64,000 nucleotides of DNA from UBA8516 sp035455245. Lineage in GTDB: Archaea > Thermoproteota > Nitrososphaeria > Nitrososphaerales > Nitrosopumilaceae. This document shows positions 17,560 through 25,325 of the stretch, one piece after another. The position numbers and the translations under genes are program-made. Each line of letters opens with the position of its first letter. Within the stretch, counting starts at the first letter, position 1. The notes below the pieces were generated by a model, which saw only the letters and a list, made by a program, of their open reading frames with translations, searched no databases and was not told the DNA's origin. The DNA lies in NCBI GenBank assembly GCA_035455245.1, contig DATIFN010000010.1, positions 1-64,000 on the forward strand. The letters run 5' to 3'.

Positions 17560-19117
17560 TATAGGCAGGAGCAGTAACCGAACGACTTCTTGAATAGTGC
17601 TCCATTATTTCATCTGGGAGTTTCCCATTGAATAATTCTTTACATAATCCTCTTAAATATCTCATGATTGCCCAAGTACCTGCTTTTATCATTCCATACA
17701 TTATCAATTTCATAGGTGGCCCAAATGACTTGTTTCGAATTATTATAGGAATTATGTCATTGATAACACGAAGATTATGTTCCCAGCATCTCCAGAACAG
17801 AGTAAATTGAGCTTCGTTTAGATTTCCAAAGTGCATTGAGTTCTTTTCGTTAAAGTCTTGATACAACAGAGGAGCAACAAGACCTCGCATATGCATATGT
17901 TTGAAGTCATCTATCAAATCTATAGTGTACTTTGTTTCATCTGGAGTTTCATCAGGCCATCCAATAATCAAGGTTGCCGCTGGAAACCAATGATTTTCGT
18001 TTAGGATTTTTGCACCTTCTCTAACAATCCATCCCCATTCATCGGTGGAAAAGGGTTTTGTCTTTACACCTAGGTGTTTTTTGACCATTCGTGGAGCAAC
18101 AGTCTCTATTCCTAAATTTGTTGCAAGCCATTTTTCATTACTCATTCCATTGATTTCAGACATATCATGAAGTAGTTTCGGATCTGCACAAACGGCCGAA
18201 AATGTCATATGAGTAGTACCGACGAATCTAGCCCCAAGAGATTTCAATCCTTTCCACAAATCAATTATGGCATCATAATTGGGTTGAAAATCTTTGGTTT
18301 CACATCCATAAAGAAGCATCTCATCAGAATGTAACCAAATTGAATCAAATCCATAATTGAGATTTATTTTTGCTTCTTGTTGTAGTCTTTCCAATGGTAG
18401 ATCTTTTTTAGATCTCTTGTTAACATCACAAAAATCGCAACCTCTTCCACATCCACGCATCGCCTCAATTAGGGAGTTTACTGTTGGTCCCTTTATTATG
18501 GGAATGTTTTGTATATTTTTAACAAAACAATGCATTAACTCTGGAGCATCACCATTTTCTAAATCATGAAATAGATCAAGCGCTAGTTCATCTGCTTCAC
18601 CAACTACCACAGTATCAATACCATGAATCTTCATTCTATCCGATTTTGCAAGTTCCCATGCACCGTTTCCTCCCACAACAACATGAAAATTATATTTTTT
18701 CTTTAACTGAATTATATTTGCACACATTCTTTTGAATTTCATTGCAACATATGATAGTTTTTCAGGCGACATTGTGGTAGTTACAGGAGCCATACCGAGA
18801 GGATCCATTACATTAATTCCTACAACTTTTGTATCAGGACCAATACAATTTGCAAGGTAATCTGGTTGTGCGACAAAGACTTCGTCTCTTTTGTATCCTT
18901 GCAAAAGTGCACTTTCAACTCTCCTTAATCCTACTTGTGCAACTTTTGCTTCTCCTGTAACTTTGTCGGTTTCTACGCTAGGACAAAAGACTTTATCAAA
19001 AACCCATTCTGGAAGAACTTCGTATGGTCCGCATGCTATAAAACCATACAGAAAGTTACCGCGATAATTAGTCATTAGACTTCTATCTGCAGTAAGAACG
19101 ATTCTTTTACCTGTCAT
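17552..19117 (-). CDS. B12-binding-type radical SAM protein
   Basis: A 521-residue enzyme. The N-terminal 180 residues look like a cobalamin-binding Rossmann domain (VVGINVMDPLG, FHVVVGGNGAWEL, IDTVVVGEADE). At about residue 220 the radical SAM cluster motif C-x3-C-x2-C appears as RGCGRGCDFCDV, followed by a TIM-barrel region. Such proteins do methylations or C-C bond formation on unactivated carbons; archaeal tetraether ring synthases (GrsA/GrsB) are one member group, but the substrate here is not shown by sequence. An ATG at 19186 would add 23 residues; the internal ATG at 19117 is preferred because the protein then begins MTGKRIVLTADRSLM, a normal start for the family, behind an AAGGAGAT sequence. 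Confidence 0.8.
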   Translation of the reverse strand: MTGKRIVLTADRSLMTNYRGNFLYGFIACGPYEVLPEWVFDKVFCPSVETDKVTGEAKVAQVGLRRVESALLQGYKRDEVFVAQPDYLANCIGPDTKVVGINVMDPLGMAPVTTTMSPEKLSYVAMKFKRMCANIIQLKKKYNFHVVVGGNGAWELAKSDRMKIHGIDTVVVGEADELALDLFHDLENGDAPELMHCFVKNIQNIPIIKGPTVNSLIEAMRGCGRGCDFCDVNKRSKKDLPLERLQQEAKINLNYGFDSIWLHSDEMLLYGCETKDFQPNYDAIIDLWKGLKSLGARFVGTTHMTFSAVCADPKLLHDMSEINGMSNEKWLATNLGIETVAPRMVKKHLGVKTKPFSTDEWGWIVREGAKILNENHWFPAATLIIGWPDETPDETKYTIDLIDDFKHMHMRGLVAPLLYQDFNEKNSMHFGNLNEAQFTLFWRCWEHNLRVINDIIPIIIRNKSFGPPMKLIMYGMIKAGTWAIMRYLRGLCKELFNGKLPDEIMEHYSRSRSVTAPAYTM

Positions 19118-19208
19118 TTTCTTGTTGTATCTCCTTTTGGTATGATATAAATCGTTTACGACAAGACTTTTGAAATGCCTAGTCATTTGAAGTATAGAGG
19201 TAAAGATA

Positions 19209-19931
19209 TTGAAAGATGTTATAGAACCACGCCATGAAGAGAGACATCAGACCGAGACGAGTGCAATCAGAGATTTTGTTTTTGGCTTTGGAGATGGAAT
19301 TAACACCTCATTAGGCATAGTGGCTGGTGTAGGTGGGGCTGATGTATCTTCAAATATAATCATCCTTGCGGCAATAGTTGCCATGTTCACTGGTGCAAAG
19401 GCCATGGCAGTTCAAAATTATCTTGCTGTAAAGTCTCAAAGACAGATACTCAATTTTGAAATAGAACGCGAAAAATGGGAAATGGAAAATGTACCAGATA
19501 AAGAAAAAAAAGAAATCGAAGACATTTACAAATCCAAGGGTTTTTCTGGTACAGAATTAGAAATGATAGTAAGCCAGATAACATCTGATAAAAAAGTTTG
19601 GCTCGATACTATGCTAACTGAAGAATTAAAATTAAATTTAGAAATTGTAGGTAGTCCATTAAAAAGTGCGTTAAGGATGTTTGGATCTTTTATCATAGGA
19701 GGAATATTGCCAATCATTCCATATTTCTTTGCAGATGGTAACATCCCCCTTTTAATTGCAATAGGAACGAGTCTTTCTGCATCTTTTGTAATTGGAGCGA
19801 TTAAATCAAAAATGGCAAATCTGAATATAATAAAAGGAGGATTGGAAATGGCTGGACTTGGAACTGGGATTGCACTCTTAGGATACGGATTGGGTACAGA
19901 ATTATCAAATCTTGGAATACTTAAACAATAG
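19209..19931 (+). CDS. VIT1/CCC1-family metal transporter
   Basis: Membrane protein of 240 residues of the VIT/CCC1 family, which moves Fe(II) or Mn(II) out of the cytoplasm. Family signs: DFVFGFGDGINTSLGIVAGVGGA in the first helix, FTGAKAMAVQNYLAVKSQ after the second, a Glu-rich cytoplasmic metal-binding segment (EIEREKWEMENVPDKEKKEIEDIY) and three C-terminal helices. The start is a TTG at 19209, 91 bases from the divergent radical SAM gene. It overlaps the 3' end of larB by 11 bases. Substrate (Fe or Mn) cannot be told from sequence. Confidence 0.87.
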   Translation: MKDVIEPRHEERHQTETSAIRDFVFGFGDGINTSLGIVAGVGGADVSSNIIILAAIVAMFTGAKAMAVQNYLAVKSQRQILNFEIEREKWEMENVPDKEKKEIEDIYKSKGFSGTELEMIVSQITSDKKVWLDTMLTEELKLNLEIVGSPLKSALRMFGSFIIGGILPIIPYFFADGNIPLLIAIGTSLSASFVIGAIKSKMANLNIIKGGLEMAGLGTGIALLGYGLGTELSNLGILKQ

Positions 19932-20703
19932 ATCGTTTTTTTCTTGTTCTATTAGCAATGCTGGATGCAAAAGCACCAGCACCTATACCATTATCTATAT
20001 TTACCACAGATAAACCAAGAGTACAACTTTGTAACATTGAGGCAAGGGCAGCTATTCCTTTTTCCCCAAAACCATAACCAACCGAAGAAGGCACTCCTAT
20101 AACAGGAATATCAACAAGTGATGAGACTATAGAAGCAAGAGCCCCTTCCATTCCTGCAACAACTATGATTGCGTCAACATCTTCCTTTATCATTTTTTTC
20201 ATAATTGGAAAAACTCGATGCAATCCGGCTATACCTACATCATAACTAGAAATACAATTGCATCCCATGGCTTCACACATCAGTCTTGCTTCTTCTGCAA
20301 CACCAACATCTGATGTGCCCGCAGTCAATATTCCTACTCTTCCGCCCGATTGCTGTGGAAGTTTTTTGAAAAATAGAATAGAGGTAGTATCATTTCCAAG
20401 TCTTGTTTTTATCTTGTTTTTCTTTGAAAATGAGATGATCTTTCCATAATCGTTCTTATTGATACGAGATACTAGAACTGAATCTGATCTGTCTAGTGAT
20501 TTAAGAATTATTTTTTTCATCTCAGTTAGCTGTTTTTTTTCTGCAAAAATAACTTCCGGGATTCCACGCCTGAGTTTCCTTCCAACATCGAGTTTTGCAA
20601 AATTTTCTATCTTTTCCACAGAGTAAATCGAAAGCATTTTTTTTGCTTGTAATACTGTAAGTTTTCCTAGATTCAATGATTCCAAAATTTCCATTATTTC
20701 CAT
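19921..20703 (-). CDS. larB: LarB, nicotinate adenine dinucleotide carboxylase/hydrolase
   Basis: First enzyme of nickel-pincer nucleotide (NPN) synthesis: carboxylates the pyridinium ring of NaAD and releases AMP. 260 residues; the C-terminal half is PurE-like (GRVGILTAGTSDVGVAEEA, SYDVGIAGLHRV, VVAGMEGALASIVSSLVDIPVIGVPSSVGYG, NIDNGIGAGAFAS), which is diagnostic for LarB against true PurE. The N-terminal 100 residues form the LarB-specific helical region. It stands 36 bp downstream of mdh on the same strand; larC and larE lie divergently 1.4 kb away. Confidence 0.92.
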   Translation of the reverse strand: MEIMEILESLNLGKLTVLQAKKMLSIYSVEKIENFAKLDVGRKLRRGIPEVIFAEKKQLTEMKKIILKSLDRSDSVLVSRINKNDYGKIISFSKKNKIKTRLGNDTTSILFFKKLPQQSGGRVGILTAGTSDVGVAEEARLMCEAMGCNCISSYDVGIAGLHRVFPIMKKMIKEDVDAIIVVAGMEGALASIVSSLVDIPVIGVPSSVGYGFGEKGIAALASMLQSCTLGLSVVNIDNGIGAGAFASSIANRTRKKRSIV

Positions 20704-20739
20704 GTAATGTCGTTAATATGCATCTGGTTAAAAATTTAA

Positions 20740-21654
20740 TCAGAATTCCATGTTCGATATAGCATTTTTAACACTATCAATTCCTTTTTTGAACCACTCT
20801 TTTTCATCAGAATCAAGATCAGGCTCAATTATCTTTTCTACCCCATTTTTACCAATTACTGCGGGCACACCTATTGAAACATTCGAGTAACCGTATTCAC
20901 CATCAAGATAGGTTGCAACTGGGATGACTTGTTTTGTATTTCTTACAACCGCTTCAATAATTGATGAAATTGCATTTCCAGGTGCATGGACAGTAGCACC
21001 CTTTAATTCGATCACTTTGGCGGCAACTTGCCTTGTGTTTTGGACAATTTCTTCAATTTTTTGCTTTGATAACAAGGATATGAGAGGAATCCCTTCTACA
21101 GATGAATATCTGGCGAGTGGCAACATGTTTTCTCCATGTTCACCAATCACAAGTGACCTTATAGAATCACGTGAGAATCCTGTTGCTTCATGTATGAATT
21201 GTTTAAACCTTGACAAATCAAGCATGTTTCCCATTCCAAACACTCTATTTTTTTCGAATCCTGAAACTTTGTAAGTAAGGTATGCCATCGGATCAAGAGG
21301 ATTTGTTACTGGTATAATCATCGAATCCTTTGCGTATTTTTTGATATTTTCCACAACTCCCTTGACAATCGATGTGTTTATTTTCAACAAATCCATTCTT
21401 GTCATTCCTGGTTTTCTTCCAGAACCTGCTACCACAACAACCATTTCAGATCCTTTCATTTCAGAATAATCGTTGGAACCTCTGATAGTTACATCAATTC
21501 CTTGCTCTGATAACATATGATTTAGATCCATAGCTTCCCCCTGTGGTAGTCCTTGAACAATATCTAGCAAAAGAATTTCATCGGAGAGCTTCCTTATGGC
21601 AGAAAAAAGAGCCGCAGCACCACCCACCTTTCCGGCCCCTACAATAGTAATCAT
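20740..21654 (-). CDS. mdh: Malate dehydrogenase (LDH/MDH superfamily)
   Basis: NAD(P)-dependent oxidation of malate to oxaloacetate, 304 residues. Glycine-rich loop GAGKVGG at 5-11; the substrate loop reads GRKPGMTRMDLL, with the Arg (not Gln) that selects malate over lactate; VTNPLDPMAY; and catalytic His in GEHGENMLPL. It sits between larB and a small gene in a minus-strand unit. The TCA-cycle role is expected; its position inside the NPN gene group raises the question of a link to malate racemisation. Confidence 0.93.
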   Translation of the reverse strand: MITIVGAGKVGGAAALFSAIRKLSDEILLLDIVQGLPQGEAMDLNHMLSEQGIDVTIRGSNDYSEMKGSEMVVVVAGSGRKPGMTRMDLLKINTSIVKGVVENIKKYAKDSMIIPVTNPLDPMAYLTYKVSGFEKNRVFGMGNMLDLSRFKQFIHEATGFSRDSIRSLVIGEHGENMLPLARYSSVEGIPLISLLSKQKIEEIVQNTRQVAAKVIELKGATVHAPGNAISSIIEAVVRNTKQVIPVATYLDGEYGYSNVSIGVPAVIGKNGVEKIIEPDLDSDEKEWFKKGIDSVKNAISNMEF

Positions 21655-21717
21655 AAACAGGCGTGATTTTAATCGCTAATTAAACCTCACGATTCACATA
21701 CATTAAAAATTTGAGTG

Positions 21718-21921
21718 TTAGGAAATAATCTCTAACAGTTTACGTTTGAGCAGTCTTTTCCTTACTTCCATTTTAGTATCCATGTAACTGTAAATAGGTC
21801 TCAGTCCAGGATTGTGTTGCAATTCTCTATTGATTGTTTTTCGTGGAACTCTTATCTCAGAATAAGCCAGCCCCATTTCTCGTTGTGCTAGAATTTGTCT
21901 ATAATCACCAATTATACACAT
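21718..21921 (-). CDS. Small basic protein of unknown function (67 aa)
   Basis: I do not recognise this protein. From ATG 21921 it is 67 residues, basic, with no membrane helix; the C-terminus is a Lys/Arg-rich helix (MEVRKRLLKRKLLEI). A longer frame would begin at 21963 with 14 extra hydrophobic residues, but a TATA-like TTATATTTAAATAA (minus strand, 21945-21957) is centred about 28 bases before 21921 and overlaps the longer start, so the short form is preferred. It could be a nucleic-acid-binding protein; that is only inference. Confidence 0.5.
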   Translation of the reverse strand: MCIIGDYRQILAQREMGLAYSEIRVPRKTINRELQHNPGLRPIYSYMDTKMEVRKRLLKRKLLEIIS

Positions 21922-21944
21922 TATAAAGTAGAATATCCCTGGAT

Positions 21945-21957
21945 TATTTAAATATAA
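21945..21957 (-). promoter_or_regulatory. TATA-like box of the 67-residue gene
   Basis: TTATATTTAAATAA on the minus strand, about 28 bases before the ATG at 21921. It decides between two possible starts. Confidence 0.4.
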
Positions 21958-22099
21958 TTTCATTAAACCAAAAATATTTTTGAAGTCAATATGAATATAT
22001 CAATATAATCTAAAATTTAATTTGAATTTATGTAATTATTGCATATATAAATAAAGGAGAATAATCAGTGAATCAAGAATCTTTAGAACTAAATTACAA

Positions 22100-22107
22100 T
22101 TTATATG
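22100..22107 (+). promoter_or_regulatory. TATA-like box of larC
   Basis: TTTATATG centred 28 bases before ATG 22132. It covers the alternative start at 22105, which argues that the operon larC-larE-desulfurase is transcribed leaderless from 22132. Confidence 0.5.
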
Positions 22108-22131
22108 CATTCCAAGAGATTTTCATTTTCA

Positions 22132-23364
22132 ATGGTTGTAATAATAGATTCGCAAATTGCAGGAATTTCGGGAGACATGTTGCTATCTGCTCTAATTGAT
22201 ATCGGTGCAAAAAAAGCAAAAGTAATTGATGGGGTATATGTAGCCGAGAATTATCTTTCTGGTTCTAAAATCAAAAACATTGATTTTAAAAAAACTGTCA
22301 AACATGGTACAGAAGCTACTCATCTTTTATTGGACATAAATGAAAATACAAAGGAGAGAAAAGGAATAGAAATTCAAGAATGTATAACATTATCATTAGA
22401 CAAAATTGGTTTATCTGAGATGGCCAAAGTCTTTGCAGGTCAGACTATAAGGTCTTTAATAAATTCAGAATCAAAAATACATGGCGAGCCTATAGAATCA
22501 GTTCATTTTCATGAAGCATCAGGTATAGATACGGTTGTAGACATTGTTGGAACAACTATTGCATTAGATGATTTGAGTTTTTTTTCAGACGAAATAATTT
22601 CTACTCCAGTAGCAGTTGGAGGTGGGAAACTTTGTTTTTCACACGGAGTTGTGTCAAATCCAGCAAGTGCTATTTTAGAAATTTTCAAAAACACAAATAT
22701 AATCATTTCAGGAGGTCAGGTAAAGGAAGAACTAACTACTCCTACTGGTGCAAGTCTTCTAGTAAATTTAACAAAGGATTGCTCAGAATTTTATCCTTCA
22801 ATGAAGATAAAGTCCATTGGATATGGTGCTGGAAAAAAGAATTTTGAAGGGTTTGCCAATGTACTCAAAATTGTAAAAGGAGAAAAAACAATTCATTTCC
22901 AACATGACTCTGTACAGATACTCGAAACCAACATAGATGACGTATCAGGCGAGGTGTTGGGGTATATGATTGATAAAATCATGTCAAGCGGTGCAAAGGA
23001 TATTACTGTTGCTCCTGCCATAACCAAAAAGGGTAGACCCACCAATCTTGTATCAGTAATTTGTAATTCAGAATCGGTAAATAGCATACTCAATACGCTT
23101 GTATCAGAAACGGGCACCCTAGGAGTTAGAATAAGAACCTCTTCAAGATATGTGGTTCCCCGGGTGACTATAACTGTACCTGTTACAATTCATGGAAAAA
23201 ACTTTGCGATAAAATGCAAGGCAGTAAAGGGTGAAGGAATTATGAAAAATTTCAAAATAGAATCTTCTGATGTCAAATCGGTTGCAGACTCACTTTCATT
23301 ATCATTTAAAGCTGCTAATGATATTATTAGATCACATGTCGACCAAAAAATCGGTGCAAAATGA
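22132..23364 (+). CDS. larC: LarC, nickel insertase for nickel-pincer nucleotide
   Basis: CTP-dependent cyclometallase that inserts Ni into the pincer nucleotide. About 410 residues in one unbroken frame; in Lactobacillus the gene needs a frameshift. Family blocks: IDSQIAGISGDMLLSALIDIGA at the N-terminus, SVHFHEASGIDTVVDIVG with metal-binding His residues, TPTGASLL, and the C-terminal LETNIDDVSGEVLGYMIDKI plus TLGVRIRTSSRYVVPR. Start 22132 is favoured over 22105 because a TATA-like box lies 28 bases upstream and the protein then starts MVVIIDSQIAGISGDM. It overlaps larE as ATGA. Confidence 0.93.
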   Translation: MVVIIDSQIAGISGDMLLSALIDIGAKKAKVIDGVYVAENYLSGSKIKNIDFKKTVKHGTEATHLLLDINENTKERKGIEIQECITLSLDKIGLSEMAKVFAGQTIRSLINSESKIHGEPIESVHFHEASGIDTVVDIVGTTIALDDLSFFSDEIISTPVAVGGGKLCFSHGVVSNPASAILEIFKNTNIIISGGQVKEELTTPTGASLLVNLTKDCSEFYPSMKIKSIGYGAGKKNFEGFANVLKIVKGEKTIHFQHDSVQILETNIDDVSGEVLGYMIDKIMSSGAKDITVAPAITKKGRPTNLVSVICNSESVNSILNTLVSETGTLGVRIRTSSRYVVPRVTITVPVTIHGKNFAIKCKAVKGEGIMKNFKIESSDVKSVADSLSLSFKAANDIIRSHVDQKIGAK

Positions 23365-24161
23365 CAAAACTTGACGATTTGATACAATGGTTTGAAAATA
23401 AGAACAAAGCCATAGTTGCACTCTCAGGGGGAGTTGACAGCGCACTTGTGGCATATGCGGCATATCAATCTGGCGGAGCATCCTCTTTGGCAGTCACAGC
23501 TGATTACAAGACTTTAGCACAAGACGAATTAGAATCTGCAAAGAAAATTTGTTCTGAGATTGGGATACGTCATAGAATTATAGAATACGATGAACTTGAA
23601 AACAGAGAATTTGTTAAAAATGATAAAACTAGATGTTTTCATTGTAGATCAGAATTATCTGAGCACCTAATAGAAATTGCAAAAATTGAAGATACCGACC
23701 TCATAGTAGATGGTACAAATCTTGATGATCTTCAAGATTATAGACCTGGAATAATGGCGCTTAAAGAAAAGGGAATAAAGAGCCCACTTGTAGATGTAGG
23801 GTTTACAAAAGAGGAGATAAGAAATCATACCAAAAGTGTTGGACTTTCTGTTTATGACAGGCCATCAAATTCTTGTCTTGCCTCACGAATACCTTGGGGA
23901 CAACAAGTAACCGCTGAACGTCTTGTAAGAATCGAAAGTGGCGAAATCATGATAAAACAACTGTTTGGTGTAAAGCAGGTTCGCTTGAGAGATTTAGGTG
24001 GAATAGCAAAAATTGAAGTTTTGTCTGAAGAGATAAAATTATTAGCTGACAAGGAAAAATTTAACAAGTTAGAATCAGAACTAAAAAAAATTGGATTCAA
24101 ATCTGTTATTGTAGATCCTGATGGATACAGATCAGGCAAGCTTAATGTGATTACAGATTGA
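23361..24161 (+). CDS. larE: LarE, sulfur transferase for nickel-pincer nucleotide
   Basis: ATP-dependent sulfur insertase of 266 residues that turns the two pyridinium carboxylates into thiocarboxylates. PP-loop ATP site SGGVDS at 22-27. Cys172 in SNSCLASR aligns with the sacrificial Cys176 of Lactobacillus LarE, whose sulfur is given to the product. Further Cys are at 64, 92 and 95 (CFHC), but there is no extra Cys group around 172 of the kind expected for cluster-bearing LarE. It overlaps larC (ATGA) and the desulfurase (TTGA), so all three are translationally coupled. Confidence 0.92.
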   Translation: MTKLDDLIQWFENKNKAIVALSGGVDSALVAYAAYQSGGASSLAVTADYKTLAQDELESAKKICSEIGIRHRIIEYDELENREFVKNDKTRCFHCRSELSEHLIEIAKIEDTDLIVDGTNLDDLQDYRPGIMALKEKGIKSPLVDVGFTKEEIRNHTKSVGLSVYDRPSNSCLASRIPWGQQVTAERLVRIESGEIMIKQLFGVKQVRLRDLGGIAKIEVLSEEIKLLADKEKFNKLESELKKIGFKSVIVDPDGYRSGKLNVITD

Positions 24162-25315
24162 TATACCTCGATAACGCTGCCTCAACTCAAGTTCATGAAA
24201 AAGTCATAGATGAAATGATTCCATATTTCAGAGAACAATTTGGAAATCCTTCTTCAATTCATAAGTATGGTCGACTTGCCTCAATGGCTGTGAATAATGC
24301 ACGAAAACGAATTTCAGCATTGATAAACGCCGAACCAAAGGAGATCCTATTCACTTCAGGTGGCACTGAATCAAATAATACGGCACTCTATGGTATTACA
24401 CGCAGCAACAAAGGAAAACATATAATCACATCCTCCATAGAACACGATGCAATACTAGAACCGTGTAAACGTCTTAAAGGTGAGGGATTTCAAGTAACAT
24501 ATCTTCCTGTAGACAAATATGGACTAGTAGATCCAGCAGATGTAAGAGATGCGATTTCTGCGGATACCTGTCTTATCAGTATAATGTTTGCAAATAATGA
24601 GGTAGGGACAATTCAACCAATTAAAGAAATTTGTAAAATCGCTCATGAAAACAAAATACCAATGCACACTGATGCGGTACAAGCAATAGGAAAGATAACG
24701 GTTGATGTAAAGGATCTTGATATTGATTTATTGTCTATTTCTTCCCACAAGTTAAATGGTCCTAAGGGGATTGGTGCATTATACGTCAAGAATGGAACAA
24801 ATTTAGATCCTTTGATACTCGGTGGTGGACAAGAGAGAGGCCTAAGATCAGGCACCGAAAATGTACCTAACATAGTAGGCTTTGGCAAGGCTTGTCAATT
24901 AGTAAAAGAGAATATGAAACAAAATGAGACACATTTTAAAAAATTAGCTACAAAACTTACCTCAAAAATATTACAGGAAATTCCTTATGTGACTTTTAAT
25001 GGACATCCAGAAAAAAGAATACCAAACAACACTCATTTTACATTTCTTGGTGTAAATGGAGAGGATTTGATAATCAAACTTGATGAGAACGGAGTTGCTG
25101 CATCCACTGGATCTGCATGTTCAGTCAGAATTCAAAAAGCATCGCATGTACTAAAGGCCATGGGATTTTCCCATGAACAAATTGCGGGCTCCTTACGTTT
25201 GACAATTGGCACAATAAATACCGAAAAGGAAATTGGTGATACAGTAAGAATTTTAAAAAATGTAGTTTCCGAATTGCGTTCAGTATCACCTTATAAAACA
25301 AAATACAATTTTTAA
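24158..25315 (+). CDS. iscS: Cysteine desulfurase (NifS/IscS family)
   Basis: PLP enzyme that takes sulfur from cysteine as an enzyme-bound persulfide, 385 residues. N-terminal YLDNAASTQVHEKVIDEM, PLP Lys198 in SSHKLNGPKGIG, catalytic Cys321 in TGSACSV, and the C-terminal SLRLTIG motif are all present. The start is a TTG overlapping the larE stop, so it may supply sulfur to the pincer pathway as well as to Fe-S clusters and tRNA. No IscU scaffold gene adjoins it. The symbol follows the general family; NifS/IscS subtype is not certain. Confidence 0.92.
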   Translation: MIYLDNAASTQVHEKVIDEMIPYFREQFGNPSSIHKYGRLASMAVNNARKRISALINAEPKEILFTSGGTESNNTALYGITRSNKGKHIITSSIEHDAILEPCKRLKGEGFQVTYLPVDKYGLVDPADVRDAISADTCLISIMFANNEVGTIQPIKEICKIAHENKIPMHTDAVQAIGKITVDVKDLDIDLLSISSHKLNGPKGIGALYVKNGTNLDPLILGGGQERGLRSGTENVPNIVGFGKACQLVKENMKQNETHFKKLATKLTSKILQEIPYVTFNGHPEKRIPNNTHFTFLGVNGEDLIIKLDENGVAASTGSACSVRIQKASHVLKAMGFSHEQIAGSLRLTIGTINTEKEIGDTVRILKNVVSELRSVSPYKTKYNF

Positions 25316-25325
25316 ATTATAGAAT

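Noticed and set aside
19921..20703. PurE (AIR carboxylase) of purine synthesis
   Set aside because: The PurE-like half is preceded by a LarB-specific N-terminal region, and larC and larE are next door; LarB fits far better.
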